A DNA stretch of 64,000 nt from Dreissena polymorpha. Taxonomy: Eukaryota; Mollusca; Bivalvia; Myida; Dreissenidae. This document shows positions 58,201 through 64,000 of the stretch, piece after piece. How positions within the stretch are numbered: the first letter of the stretch is position 1; each line of letters opens with the position of its first letter. Location: NCBI RefSeq assembly GCF_020536995.1, contig NC_068359.1, forward strand, positions 78,514,178 through 78,578,177, written 5' to 3'. The notes below the pieces were generated by a model. It did no database searches and was not told the origin of the DNA. It saw nothing but the letters and a program-made list of their open reading frames with translations. The translations under genes were made by a program, and so were the position numbers.

Positions 58201-58529
58201 TTCGGAAATGGCCGATTTCGGACACTGATTTTTTTAGTGCGTATTTTACTCGGATTTTCAATTTTTATCGATAAATTTTGACCAAACTCGGGGCCGCGTA
58301 TTATGCATGAGGGCGTATTATATTCGTAGATTTACGGTAATCAAGCTTTTTAAGTAAGTAAGTCAGTAGCATTATTTCACTTTTTTGAACATATTGTATA
58401 CACTTCATTTAATTAATGACAATTTGTAGGAAAATTGTCCCTTTGTAATCAAGCTTTTTAGGTGGGTTTTAAGTCCAAGTATTCTCACCTGCCATACCTG
58501 TCTGCCCTCCTGAAGCCGTTGACTGTTCA
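40073..58529 (-). CDS. RGG/SYGQ-rich protein with U1-type zinc fingers (ZNF346/ZNF385-like), 5'-incomplete
   Basis: Exons in transcript order: 58529-58489, 55401-55240, 53505-51488, 48443-48298, 47415-47237, then either 42381-42161 or 40272-40073 as last exon. All borders are AG/GT and all phases agree. The protein runs Gln/Ser/Gly linker, Pro-rich run, about 290 residues of SYGQ-type low complexity, about 200 residues rich in RGG/GN repeats, then zinc fingers. Fingers are CxxC-H-x5-H U1 type: CYCVLCNARM (big exon), DFCKLCCVEF, FVCNICNVRV and, on one last exon only, FYCPMCDTTL. ZNF346 fingers bind dsRNA and shuttle between nucleus and cytoplasm. The disordered part resembles FUS/EWSR1/TAF15 tails, which drive condensate formation. 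Inferred role: nuclear RNA-binding protein. The start codon is not in the visible exons. Confidence 0.83.
40495..40630 (-). mobile_element. tRNA-derived SINE, copy 3
   Basis: On the minus strand GGATATGGTGTCCGCCTAGC (A-box-like), GTCACGGGTTTGATCCCCAC (B-box-like) and GGAGCATTCTCAGATCTC, followed by the body shared with copies 1 and 2. It lies between the two alternative last exons. Confidence 0.68.
41441..41670 (+). mobile_element. Chimeric small element (family A left end, family B right end)
   Basis: Left TTAACCCTTTGCATGCTGGG and AAATTTGTCGTCTGCTAAA are family A. Right GAGAGTCCACTAGGCATAAA and TGGGTAA, with GACATCCCTAATTTTGG inside, are the family B right side. The ends therefore do not form an inverted repeat with each other. 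Confidence 0.8.
41701..41913 (-). mobile_element. 213-bp small element, family A, reverse copy
   Basis: Starts TTAACCCTTTCAGTGCGGGA and ends GCATGCAAAGGGTTAA. The central hairpin at 41741-41807 has the same stem as the 16.9 kb copy with a few mismatches. Confidence 0.85.
42161..42381 (-). CDS. Alternative last exon 1 (acidic tail, no finger)
   Basis: Acceptor tctcttgtag, phase 1 in, stop TGA at 42161-42163. It encodes RVPDGFIVRPYREPTRNDAF, then FFSDNPDPIEFIEE, an acidic run (EEEE), a basic run (SRRRRKK) and NYGNNFYDVI. No zinc finger. The end is conserved-looking rather than random (73 codons, balanced composition). It competes with 40272-40073 for the same upstream donor. Confidence 0.75.
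42976..43348 (+). repeat. Dispersed TGACCTTGACCT repeat, copy 4
   Basis: AAAAGATGTGTTTGTCAG, AAACACAATTCCCC, GGATGACCTTGACTTTTAAT, CATGCATGCCAAATATCAAG and the end CACCCTACCGGGGGCATAA. Near full length. Confidence 0.78.
43445..43688. mobile_element. Small element, family C, full-length copy
   Basis: Starts TTAACCCTTTCTCACTCAGA and ends GTGGTACAGGGTTAA, with CTGCAAGTAACTCGCAGTC in the middle. The terminal segment (CATGTAATATCCAAGTGG) is present once, in contrast to the copy at 44810. Confidence 0.82.
44113..44206 (+). repeat. Direct duplication of about 42 bp
   Basis: AATCCTGTGTCTTCATAGTG with ATCATAAGTGGTAAATTA occurs twice in tandem with one substitution. Confidence 0.85.
44466..44733 (+). 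repeat. Dispersed TGACCTTGACCT repeat, copy 5
   Basis: Begins CAAGAGATGTGTTTGTCAG, contains TTTGACCTTTGACCTTGAAG and CATGCATGCCAAATATCAAG, and ends CATTCGATCCGGGGGCATAA. Same end type as copy 2. Confidence 0.8.
44810..45051. mobile_element. Small element, family C, with amplified end
   Basis: Starts TTAACCCTCGCCCACTCAGA, has CTGCGAGTAACTCGCAGTC in the middle, and ends ATACGTATCTAGGTGGTAAA with GGGTTAA. Its last 27 bases are the first unit of the adjoining minisatellite. Confidence 0.85.
45025..45320 (+). repeat. 27-bp minisatellite, about 11 copies
   Basis: Unit ATACGTATCTAAGTGGTAAA plus GGGTTAA. Units differ by single bases. It is open in several frames on both strands (90, 153 and 101 codons), all repeat artefacts. 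Confidence 0.95.
45752..46950 (+). repeat. Tandem array of about 152-bp units rich in TGACCT
   Basis: About eight units, each starting near AGGTCACAGTGACC. Each carries TGACCTTGACCTTTGACCT, then GACCCAAAAATGGGTGTGG, GTAGAACTCATCAAGGTGC and GAAGTTTCAAAGTTGTAGG. Related in its head to the repeats at 53.7-55.2 kb. Intronic to the RGG/zinc-finger gene. Confidence 0.92.
47070..47225 (+). repeat. Short minisatellite beside the zinc finger 3 exon
   Basis: About five copies of a unit of about 35 bp containing CTTGACAAGTTGATAAAATT and CACTCAAAAG, ending 12 bases from the exon donor. Confidence 0.85.
47237..47415 (-). CDS. Zinc finger 3 exon (intact, downstream-most acceptor)
   Basis: Acceptor accatcatttcag, donor CCAG/gtaagg, phase 2 in and 1 out. 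It encodes NFVCNICNVRVTSQEILDIH and VAGQKHKSRAARDK, a full finger, then GLIVEGRNMLRP. Three further copies of the acceptor and the first half of the exon lie just upstream (see 47416-47645). Confidence 0.87.
47416..47645 (-). repeat. Three extra in-frame copies of splice acceptor plus half zinc finger
   Basis: Acceptor/exon-start copies begin at 47619, 47547, 47487 and 47415 (the last is the intact exon), spaced 72, 60 and 72 bases. Each contains ATACCATCATTTCAG, then TGGCAACTTTGTGTGTAAT and TGCAACGTTCGGGTC. All spacings are multiples of three, and the frame is open from the first copy into the intact exon. Use of an upstream acceptor would add one to three CNICNV half-fingers joined by VYHHFSG. 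One copy lacks 12 bases. Confidence 0.85.
47777..47930. mobile_element. Small element, family C, truncated reverse copy
   Basis: Starts TTAACCCCTTTTACCTAGAC and includes ATAGATACGTATTTTTAC, the terminal 27-bp segment once, then AATTAAAGACCTTACTTACT and AGCAGCAAACAGTAT, where it stops. Confidence 0.75.
48298..48443 (-). CDS. Zinc finger 2 exon
   Basis: Acceptor tgacccacag, donor GCT/gtaagt, phase 0 in and 2 out. It encodes DFCKLCCVEFSSEQQAEQHY and SGKNHQKRLKQ: a complete CxxC...HxxxxxH U1-type finger. Confidence 0.88.
48590..49770. other. Intron sequence, no feature beyond a short duplication
   Basis: AT-rich. Only a duplicated 35-bp stretch (AATAGTTGAAA..TTAAAATTATCAA) at 49085-49165 stands out. 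Confidence 0.4.
49771..50029. mobile_element. Hairpin-bearing small element, family D
   Basis: The ends GTGTCGTGTTCTGGGAAAAC and GTTTTCTCAGAACATGAC are inverted. They continue inward with GCATGTGCGGAAAGTGTCAT and GACACTTTACGCACATGC, giving arms of about 90 bp. TTAGCCTGTGCAGTTTGCAC forms a further local palindrome in each arm. Confidence 0.85.
50198..50420. mobile_element. 220-bp inverted-repeat element, family E
   Basis: TCATGCGAAAATGGGTC at the left is mirrored by GACCCATTTTCCGCATGA at the right. Next to these, TATGCCAAAT pairs imperfectly with TATGCCATTTG reversed. Confidence 0.75.
51488..53505 (-). CDS. Large low-complexity/RGG exon with zinc finger 1
   Basis: 2018 bases, acceptor tctgctttcag, donor GCACAG/gtttgc, phase 1 in and 0 out, 672 codons. 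Residues 1-290 of the exon are S/Y/G/Q rich (AYGSQQGGYGAS, SSGYASTSSQNTGSAYGQ). Residues about 290-510 are G/R/N rich with imperfect repeats of the type GxRGGGFxGNRGxGNQGxRG. A basic KRKSEE patch follows, then CYCVLCNARM with HYQGKNHNKK (zinc finger 1) and a charged helix (SEEELQRERMEEEERNR). There is no RRM, unlike FET proteins. The high Gly content makes other frames open, so shadow frames abound. Confidence 0.92.
53648..54364 (+). repeat. Composite TGACCT repeat, intronic copy 1
   Basis: Head ACAAGGGCTGTTTGTAAAAC and ATGCATGCCCCCCATATGGG, then four tandem units of about 145 bp with TGACCTTGACCTTTGACCT, AAAATCAATAGGGGTCAT and CATGATCCTAGGC. The tail is ACCACCTGGTGGAGGGACCG with CCTCTTCTTCGAAGAGGGG and CATAATAAA. 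A second copy follows immediately. Confidence 0.9.
54371..55214 (+). repeat. Composite TGACCT repeat, intronic copy 2
   Basis: Same head and tail as copy 1 with five internal units of about 145 bp. One unit is shortened near 54940. Ends CTTCTTCGAAGGGGGGCATAA, 26 bases before the donor of the proline-rich exon. Confidence 0.9.
55240..55401 (-). CDS. Proline-rich exon of the RGG/zinc-finger gene
   Basis: Acceptor tttattacag, donor ACTG/gtgtgt, phase 1 in and out. It encodes HAPPPPPPPGPYVAP, then SATWGGSYGGNYGYQSG and APPPPGPVNPQTG. The tyrosine-glycine pattern already resembles the low-complexity domain that follows. Confidence 0.8.
55630..56132 (+). mobile_element. tRNA-carrying inverted-repeat element, copy 3
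   Basis: Ends TTTAAGGGACATTTTCAC and GTGAAAAGGCCCCTTTAA. The flanks align with copy 2 (GTTGCAACGCGAAACAATT on the left, ATCCAATGTTTACATTTATC on the right), but the tRNA-like core is a different one. It lies in the intron between the first two visible exons of the RGG/zinc-finger gene. Confidence 0.8.
55933..56003 (+). ncRNA. tRNA-like module, Leu/Ser (class II) type
   Basis: GGATGGCCGAGTGGTGTAAGC has the TGGCCGAGTGG form of the D-arm and A box of Leu and Ser tRNAs. The B box GGTTCAAGCCC follows at 55978-55988. The spacing is too short for a full class II variable arm and the terminal stem is poor, so it is a degraded tRNA-like insert. Confidence 0.6.
56690..58470 (+). repeat. Tandem unit of about 116 bp, three copies, split by an insertion
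   Basis: Units carry TGTCCCTTTGTAATCAAGC, TTTTAAGTAAGT and GAACATATTGTATACATTTT. The second is interrupted at its TTTGTAATCAAG by 56884-58337. Confidence 0.75.
56884..58337. mobile_element. 1454-bp inverted-repeat DNA element with TA target duplication
   Basis: Inverted ends: CCGTAAATCTACGAATATAA at the left, and TTATATTCGTAGATTTACGG (minus-strand match) at the right, continuing to ATACGC. It is flanked by TA on both sides. The uninterrupted sister unit of the tandem repeat reads TTTGTAATCAAG, showing the empty site with a single TA. TA duplication and short ends fit a Tc1/mariner-type mover; no transposase is encoded. The interior has short open frames only. Confidence 0.85.
58489..58529 (-). 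CDS. First visible exon of the RGG/zinc-finger gene
   Basis: 41 bases, acceptor tatgtttcag, donor CAG/gtgaga, phase 2 in and 1 out. It encodes EQSTASGGQTGMA. It is short, but it joins in phase with the next exon, which is the main support. Confidence 0.6.
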
Positions 58530-58987
58530 CTGAAACATAGTTATGAACGGGTGTGATCAGTAAATACCACTTCATAAGTTTTATATAAGCTAATTTTGTC
58601 AAGCTCATTTATATGGAACATCATTGGCATATTATGGAAACATTCTTGGAAGAAATAATACTTGAAAAGTAATATTGAAATTATGCTCCCAGACTGGGGA
58701 TTCAACTCAGGACATCTCTATTATATTCCACCTTGTCAACTCTCAATACCATTTACTATACAGAATTTTTTTTCAAATAAAAATAAAACATTTGTTATCC
58801 AAGTAAAACCACAAGAATAAACTGCATATAAAAAAGCAAATGTTATCAAAATAAAAACACAAGATAAAGTGTAAAGCCATATTTTATTACACCCTTACAA
58901 ACAGTCTAAGGCTTACATATAACATGCAGATGAAAATTGTTTTTATCATTAATAAAAAGAACTATATAATGGCTTTCCTTCTAACCG

Positions 58988-59545
58988 TGAATACGCGAAT
59001 ATAATACGCACTTTTTACCTCTTTTTACCTTTTTCTTCAAGTAGTGGGTGTGTCTTATATACGAATGTTGAGCAGAACAAAAATTTTCCTGTGAAAATGT
59101 TCAACTTAATCGTTGTTATTCGCTTTGTTTCAGCCATTTTGAATTACACCATTACATCAAAGGGGGGCAACAAGGCTTGCGCTGGCATTTGCCATTTGAG
59201 CCATTTGTGAAAATATTGAGATTTGGCTCAAGAAAAATCTTACTTGCGAAAATGCGAAAAGCTAGTAAAATTTTGTTGAAAACATCGGCCATTTTAACCA
59301 GGACTGGTTTCCTATATTTGTCTATTTTTCCAATGTAAGTGTTCGCAATTCGAACAGTAAACGAAAACGGGTCTGTACCCGATTAGACATCGCTTGACTT
59401 TATTGTTATTGAAGTACACATGGTAGCTTGCCAATCAGCATTGAGCTCGCTTACACATGACATGACGTTGTCGAATGAAACTTGAGAAGTGGTGGAGCTA
59501 TCGGATAATATTGGGTCATCAGACACTGTATACTGTAGTGAGCTG
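58988..59545. mobile_element. Right-truncated copy of the same TA element
   Basis: From GCGAATATAATACGCAC through CTTCTTCAAGTAG, CATTACATCAAAGGGG and GCTATCGGATAATATTGGGT it follows the left 560 bp of the 56884 element with many substitutions, then stops at about 59545. Confidence 0.75.
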
Positions 59546-59934
59546 GTTATTAAGTACAAAAATTGTTTACCTTTTAAATACTTGTGTGTACAGTGACATT
59601 CGGTTGGTCTGGTGTTTTTACAAACATAATAAGTAGAATATGCACATGAATCTGATAATACACAGACCCACTAACATATAAATCAAACCATGTTTGTAAT
59701 TTACCATTTTTTACCAAGAATCCTGCCACTGTTCTTTCTTGTAAAGTTGACTTGAAAACGGTCTGCTCGTAAACACACTTTTACTTCAATTATCTATGTT
59801 TAACACTGAATGTTTATAGCTTAAAATAACTCTCCGTGAAAGTTGAGTACACATATTTTGCTAATCCATGCATGTTATACGAATATCTTCATTATTTGTA
59901 TTGTTATTTGTAATGTTCAGTAGAAATCGGCATT

Positions 59935-59965
59935 TTTCCACTGTCCGCCATCTTGGAATGTCGAC
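59935..59965 (-). promoter_or_regulatory. Possible first exon or transcription start of the RGG/zinc-finger gene
   Basis: On the minus strand TTCCAAGATGGCGGACAGTG has the CAAGATGGCGG context typical of many animal start codons and YY1-type start sites. The frame from this ATG is only 15 codons (MADSGKMPISTEHYK). Its only GT does not match the phase of the next visible exon, so a further exon would be needed. Confidence 0.25.
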
Positions 59966-60147
59966 TTGTGGGTAATTTTTGCATAGCAACACAGTGACAG
60001 CGGTGTAAACATAAATCTCACCGGCGCTATATTTAAGCTTTAGGTAAGAAAGCTGCACTATTTTTAGCAGACGTAAGGTCATTATTTAGTTCATATAGTC
60101 TGTTTTAAATTGTTTTGTCATTTAAAGTCTATTTTATTATTTATAAG

Positions 60148-60789
60148 TGTTAAGCGTGCGAGCGTTCCATAATTGGTCACGGCAGTTATTGTGACCCGTT
60201 TTTGGTCACACTGTGACCAATATTTGGTCACAGTGACCAACTTCTGGTCACAGTGACCAATTTCTGGTCACAAGTGGAACGCCGCGGCTATATAAAGTGA
60301 CCAAATTTTGGTCACAAGATTCATTCTAGTCAAAACCTTAAGGCAGGCAACATCCACGCCAAATTTTTCTTAAAAAGTACTTTTTCTTTTCGTGAGTAAT
60401 TTAAGTAACTTATAATAACAGTAATACCTTTGTAAGCAGATAATAAAGCGAACATTTAACATATTTCATTTAACTTGAGAATTATTAAAGTATTCAATCT
60501 ATTTTTGTTATGATCGTTGGCAAGTGTCCTTGTTCCTTAAATTCGACGAAGTCCCGTTTACGAGTGTAATGTCCATTGTCAAAAATATCTTTTTTGATGC
60601 GCAGTTTACCGTCGCAAGATTGAAAGTATTGTAAAACCTTAATAAAGGTTGCAGGTCATTTTGTTGTTGGAAATATAACATTTTGTTGAGTTATTCGTGG
60701 AAACTGAATAAAAGTTGTATGAAGTTGAATCGGACTTTGAGTTAAACATTAACCACCATTGATAAGGAGCGCACTAACGGAGCGTAACA
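60148..60789 (+). repeat. 5' LTR
   Basis: Begins TGTTAAGCGTGCGAGCG and ends CGGAGCGTAACA, with TG..CA-type ends. The U3 part (60170-60310) has a cluster of GGTCAC/GTGACC motifs, many arranged as TTGGTCACAGTGACCAA-like palindromes. CTATATAAAG follows at about 60288-60297 (TATA box) and AATAAA lies at 60442-60447. Confidence 0.75.
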
Positions 60790-60796
60790 AAATTTA

Positions 60797-60815
60797 TGGT
60801 GGCAGCGGTGGGATC
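60797..60815 (+). other. Primer binding site, tRNA-Leu type
   Basis: TGGTGGCAGCGGTGGGATC lies seven bases after the LTR. Its complement reads ATCCCACCGCTGCCA plus CCA, the 3' end known for animal tRNA-Leu of the AAG/CAG/TAG group. Confidence 0.7.
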
Positions 60816-61081
60816 AGCTGTTATATGCTGGTCTAGTGAAATGAACATTACGCAGAATAAACATTTGGTGTTAATGTAAACTAAAACCGCAATAAACTAA
60901 CGCTTGATATTTACGCTACCGAATAATTTATAAACGAGATATTTAGCACATCTAACAGAAAATAAATAATAAACTACTCTAGAGTTGACATGCACATTAA
61001 ATAAATAAAATAGAATGTATTTCCAAACACATATCAACTTAAAATAATATTTAGCGAGAAAAGTAATAAACATTTCTAAAC

Positions 61082-62659
61082 ATGCTTTCCCCAAATCGAG
61101 TTGATAGTGAAATAAGTTTTCAACGACGGATCGAAAATGAGGAGGAAGACAGCAACCTACGGGCAAGCCACGAAAGGGAATGGGACGACGACGCGGATAG
61201 CACCGCCGACGTTGGCCAATCGACCGAGGGTTCGGTGATCCAAACGCAGTTGGCGAGTATCGCAACTGTGCTCAAAGATGTTGTTCGGGAGTTGAACAAT
61301 TTGAAACAAGATCGCCAAACAAGTAGTACCGCTATGTGCATGGACACAAACAATAACAAGGACAAGAGCACTGGGGCAAGCGCTGTTGAGTCGGGATCGG
61401 CTACTTATACGCGGAACGGAGTAGCAGGGCCTCTGCAAGGGAGAGAATACAGAGACGGGAGTCGGCAGGTGTACGAAAATATAACCTCCCACGGGCGTTG
61501 CAGTGTGCCTAGGTACCAGGATGGTACCGGTGCAGAAGAAAGGGGTTCATATGTCCATCGATACGACGGTGAACGGTGTGAACTGGACGAGGTTATACTT
61601 AACTACGATCGCAGACAAGCCGGTCAAACAAGGGACAGTGCGCGTTACGGTCCGGAAGTGAGGTATGCGAACGACATGGAACCATACGGGGTTAGGTTCG
61701 CTACTCCACTTGTCGCTAAACCGCTTCCAGTAAAACTGCCGGCATACTCCGGAAAGGAAGAGTGGGCTACCTGGATTGCACAATTCGAAATTATTGCGAG
61801 CAGGTTCCACTGGAGCGAAGACGAGAGGCTGAACCAACTGCTTCCCAGATTAGAAGGTGCTGCAGCCCAATTTGTGTTCACGCAGCTATCGCCGCATATC
61901 ATCAACAATTACCACGAGCTAATTGCTGAAATTAATAGCCGGTTCAGGGTAATTGAGACACCAGGTGCGTTCGCCGCCAAGTTCAGCAGAAGGTCCCAGC
62001 GACATGGTGAAAGTTTGGAGGAATATGCGGCCGATCTCAAGCGTCTCTATGACAAGGCGCACAGCTACAGAGACCGGCGTACCAGAGACGAGGACTTGGT
62101 AAGAAGGTTTCTCGACGGCCTGAGTGACTACGAGCTCAAATTTGAAATAGAGTTCAATAAGGACCCAAGAAACATTGACGAGGCAGTCTATTACGCCGTG
62201 AATTACATTCAGATACGGAAGTCCGGTAGGGGTGAACGGAGGGACAAGCACAATGCTCGGAGAGTAACTCCAAGCTATTCCGGTGAACGCGACTTCCGGT
62301 CGTATCGAGATGCTAGTGGAAAGGGTTCAGCAGCGAAGAGGCCTAATGCGAAATGGACACCTAAAGGATCGAGTGACGGGGTGAGAAATCAGATGGAAGT
62401 TGAAACCGATAAAACAAATAGCAATGATATCAAGGAGCTGCTGAGCAGAATTGAAAAGTTAGAGCGTCAGAATGGGTCTAGTAGGTGGTCGGGTACCGGA
62501 AGACGAAACGTAGAATGTTTCCGGTGCCATAAACAGGGGCACTACGCGAGGGAATGTCGAAGTACACCAAACAACCGCTCAGAAAACCCCATTGTCACAA
62601 CAGAAGGACATTTAAACGGGCAGGGACCGACTCTTGCGGCCAAAGAGTGGTCCAATTAA
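61082..62659 (+). CDS. gag-like protein of the LTR element
   Basis: 525 codons. The first 200 residues are hydrophilic. Residues about 220-340 have the retrotransposon gag (capsid) pattern (EEWATWIAQFEIIASRF, then RLEGAAAQF and FLDGLSDYEL). Near residue 480 is a zinc knuckle CFRCHKQGHYAREC that binds the element's RNA. The stop overlaps the ATG of the next open frame (TAATGA). Confidence 0.9.
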   Translation: MLSPNRVDSEISFQRRIENEEEDSNLRASHEREWDDDADSTADVGQSTEGSVIQTQLASIATVLKDVVRELNNLKQDRQTSSTAMCMDTNNNKDKSTGASAVESGSATYTRNGVAGPLQGREYRDGSRQVYENITSHGRCSVPRYQDGTGAEERGSYVHRYDGERCELDEVILNYDRRQAGQTRDSARYGPEVRYANDMEPYGVRFATPLVAKPLPVKLPAYSGKEEWATWIAQFEIIASRFHWSEDERLNQLLPRLEGAAAQFVFTQLSPHIINNYHELIAEINSRFRVIETPGAFAAKFSRRSQRHGESLEEYAADLKRLYDKAHSYRDRRTRDEDLVRRFLDGLSDYELKFEIEFNKDPRNIDEAVYYAVNYIQIRKSGRGERRDKHNARRVTPSYSGERDFRSYRDASGKGSAAKRPNAKWTPKGSSDGVRNQMEVETDKTNSNDIKELLSRIEKLERQNGSSRWSGTGRRNVECFRCHKQGHYARECRSTPNNRSENPIVTTEGHLNGQGPTLAAKEWSN

Positions 62660-64000
62660 TGAATACATCGGAAGGCCAGAATCAATGCACTGAAAATAAC
62701 ACCAAGCCATCAGATAATTTTGATATGGCTGTGAACCAAAATAACAATGCGACGATTGCAATGCAATTTGCAAAAGGTGTATCCGCAGGGAAGCAACATG
62801 GAGACGAGTTCTATGTTAGGGGCTCTGTAGGGGGTGTACCAGTGGTTATTACGGCGGATACTGGCGTAACGAAAACTATTGTTTCCAAGAGGGTCTACAA
62901 TAGAATGTCGACGGCAGAGAAACCGATTCTGAAGGGGTCTGTCAACCTAGTAGGAGCCAATGGGACATCCATTAAGGAGTTAGGAATGGGTGGGTTTCGG
63001 CTCATGGTTGGACCAGCCAAGTTGGAGTGTGAGGCCGTGGTGGCAGAGATTGAAGACGATGTCCTGCTGGGATACGACGTCCTAGGATCGGAAACGAATG
63101 GTCCAGCTGATATATTGATTAGCAAAAGGGTGATGGTCATAAATGGTGTGGAAATACCTTGCATCGGCAAACATACAGGCAAGCCTATCAGAATAGTTAC
63201 TGTAGCAGACGATGTGACAGTACCTGGCGAATCAGAGGCACTTATAGATGTATTTATTGAAAGGCAGGAAAGTGACGACGTGAATGTCGGGGACTTTATT
63301 GTCGAACCGATAGCGACCTTCAAAGATACACATAAGTTGTTGATGGCCACGACACTAGTGAATGTGAACGCGCATCCTACGTGTAAAGTGCGAGTATTAA
63401 ACCCTTTCTCACACGAGGTGCGGTTAAGACAGAACATGCAAGTAGCACAAGCAGAAGAAGCTGAAGACGTTGTTAAGGTGATTGCGAATGCCGAGTCTGA
63501 AGATGTAAATAGAGTATCAGTGCGCCGAGTTCAGGTTACACCGGAGCCCGTTAATATAATAAATGTGTTTCCAGAAGCTGATGAAAATGAAGTGCCGGAT
63601 CATTTGCGCGATTTGTATGAAAGATCGATCATAGGAAAAGATGTGAAACAACAGCGTGTCGTAGCAGGGTTACTGAAGAAATACGGTGAGACGTTTTCCA
63701 AAGCGGAGTGGGACATTGGCCTTACAAATCTGGCTGAACATTCGATTGATACCGGGAATGCGCCGCCGATTAAACAAAGACCACGACGTGTGCCGATGGC
63801 GTATGCGGAAGAAGAGAAAAAGGCGATTGAAGAGCTACACGAGAAGGGGGTCATTAGAAAGAGCACCTCACCATGGGCCTCTCCAATTGTGCTGGTGCGT
63901 AAGAAGTCGGGTGCAATTCGGCCTTGCGTTGATTACAGGAAGTTAAACGCGCTTGTAAAACCTGACGGCTTTCCTATGCCTCGAATACAGGATTGTTTAG
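62659..64000 (+). CDS. pol-like protein of the LTR element, start only
   Basis: Open from 62659 to the window end. An aspartic protease core (TADTG, then DVLLGYDVLG) lies at about 62850-63085. A linker follows, then the beginning of the reverse transcriptase: EEKKAIEELHEKGVIRKSTS, SPIVLVRKKSG and CVDYRKLN at about 63810-63945. The order protease then RT matches Ty3/Gypsy. The catalytic YxDD motif lies beyond the window. Confidence 0.88.
   Translation, partial: MNTSEGQNQCTENNTKPSDNFDMAVNQNNNATIAMQFAKGVSAGKQHGDEFYVRGSVGGVPVVITADTGVTKTIVSKRVYNRMSTAEKPILKGSVNLVGANGTSIKELGMGGFRLMVGPAKLECEAVVAEIEDDVLLGYDVLGSETNGPADILISKRVMVINGVEIPCIGKHTGKPIRIVTVADDVTVPGESEALIDVFIERQESDDVNVGDFIVEPIATFKDTHKLLMATTLVNVNAHPTCKVRVLNPFSHEVRLRQNMQVAQAEEAEDVVKVIANAESEDVNRVSVRRVQVTPEPVNIINVFPEADENEVPDHLRDLYERSIIGKDVKQQRVVAGLLKKYGETFSKAEWDIGLTNLAEHSIDTGNAPPIKQRPRRVPMAYAEEEKKAIEELHEKGVIRKSTSPWASPIVLVRKKSGAIRPCVDYRKLNALVKPDGFPMPRIQDCL

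Larger units (their letters stand above)
60148..64000 (+). mobile_element. Ty3/Gypsy-type LTR retrotransposon, 5' part
   Basis: Visible parts: 5' LTR (60148-60789), primer binding site, gag and the start of pol. The element runs off the window, so the 3' LTR and the age from LTR divergence cannot be judged. The visible part looks whole, with no breaks noticed. The coding region is much more GC-rich than its surroundings, which fits a fairly recent arrival. Treated as a fossil copy. Confidence 0.9.

Noticed and set aside
62895-63437. Minus-strand 180-codon frame
   Set aside because: Antisense shadow of the pol region of the LTR element.

Overview
The window is animal nuclear DNA, AT-rich, intron-rich and crowded with repeats. 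The repeat families (short elements ending in TTAACCCTTT, TGACCTTGACCT-rich dispersed repeats ending in GGGGGCATAA, tRNA-headed SINEs) and a CHST15-type sulfotransferase point to a bivalve mollusc, probably a heterodont clam or mussel such as Dreissena. The species call is inference; no search was run.

Layout. 1-3990: a decayed LINE on the minus strand (ORF1 RNA-binding domain, endonuclease, reverse transcriptase, short tandem 3' tail). 4694-14361: four 3' exons of a CHST15-like sulfotransferase on the plus strand, with nested inverted-repeat elements, a 1.95 kb foldback and a 43-bp satellite in its introns. 15-20 kb: an ATT microsatellite and a 3 kb satellite of alternating 56/57-bp units. 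20680-27247: a minus-strand gene for a coiled-coil protein with a tudor-like module, 5'-incomplete, with a 100-base assembly gap just upstream. 28-30.6 kb: a 35-bp higher-order satellite split by a block of palindromes. 31026-35087: a minus-strand model of six phase-matched exons for an unrecognised protein, with two further candidate exons upstream. 36-40 kb: mostly small inverted-repeat elements.

40073-58529: a minus-strand gene joining a long SYGQ/RGG-rich low-complexity segment, like the disordered parts of FET proteins, to U1-type zinc fingers of the ZNF346/ZNF385 kind. It has two alternative last exons of the same phase, and one zinc-finger exon whose splice acceptor and first half occur four times in frame. 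Its introns hold a minisatellite grown from the end of a small element, and arrays of a repeat packed with AGGTCA half-sites. 60148-64000: the left part of a Ty3/Gypsy-type LTR element (LTR, tRNA-Leu-type primer site, gag, start of pol), running off the window.

Most exciting points: (1) a family of about 0.5 kb inverted-repeat elements carrying tRNA-like modules of different tRNA classes between related flanks; (2) the in-frame multiplication of a 3' splice site plus half zinc finger; (3) a minisatellite born from a transposon terminus; (4) mass dispersal of nuclear-receptor-type half-sites in introns. All exon models are hand-made from splice signals and phase; no transcript evidence was available.
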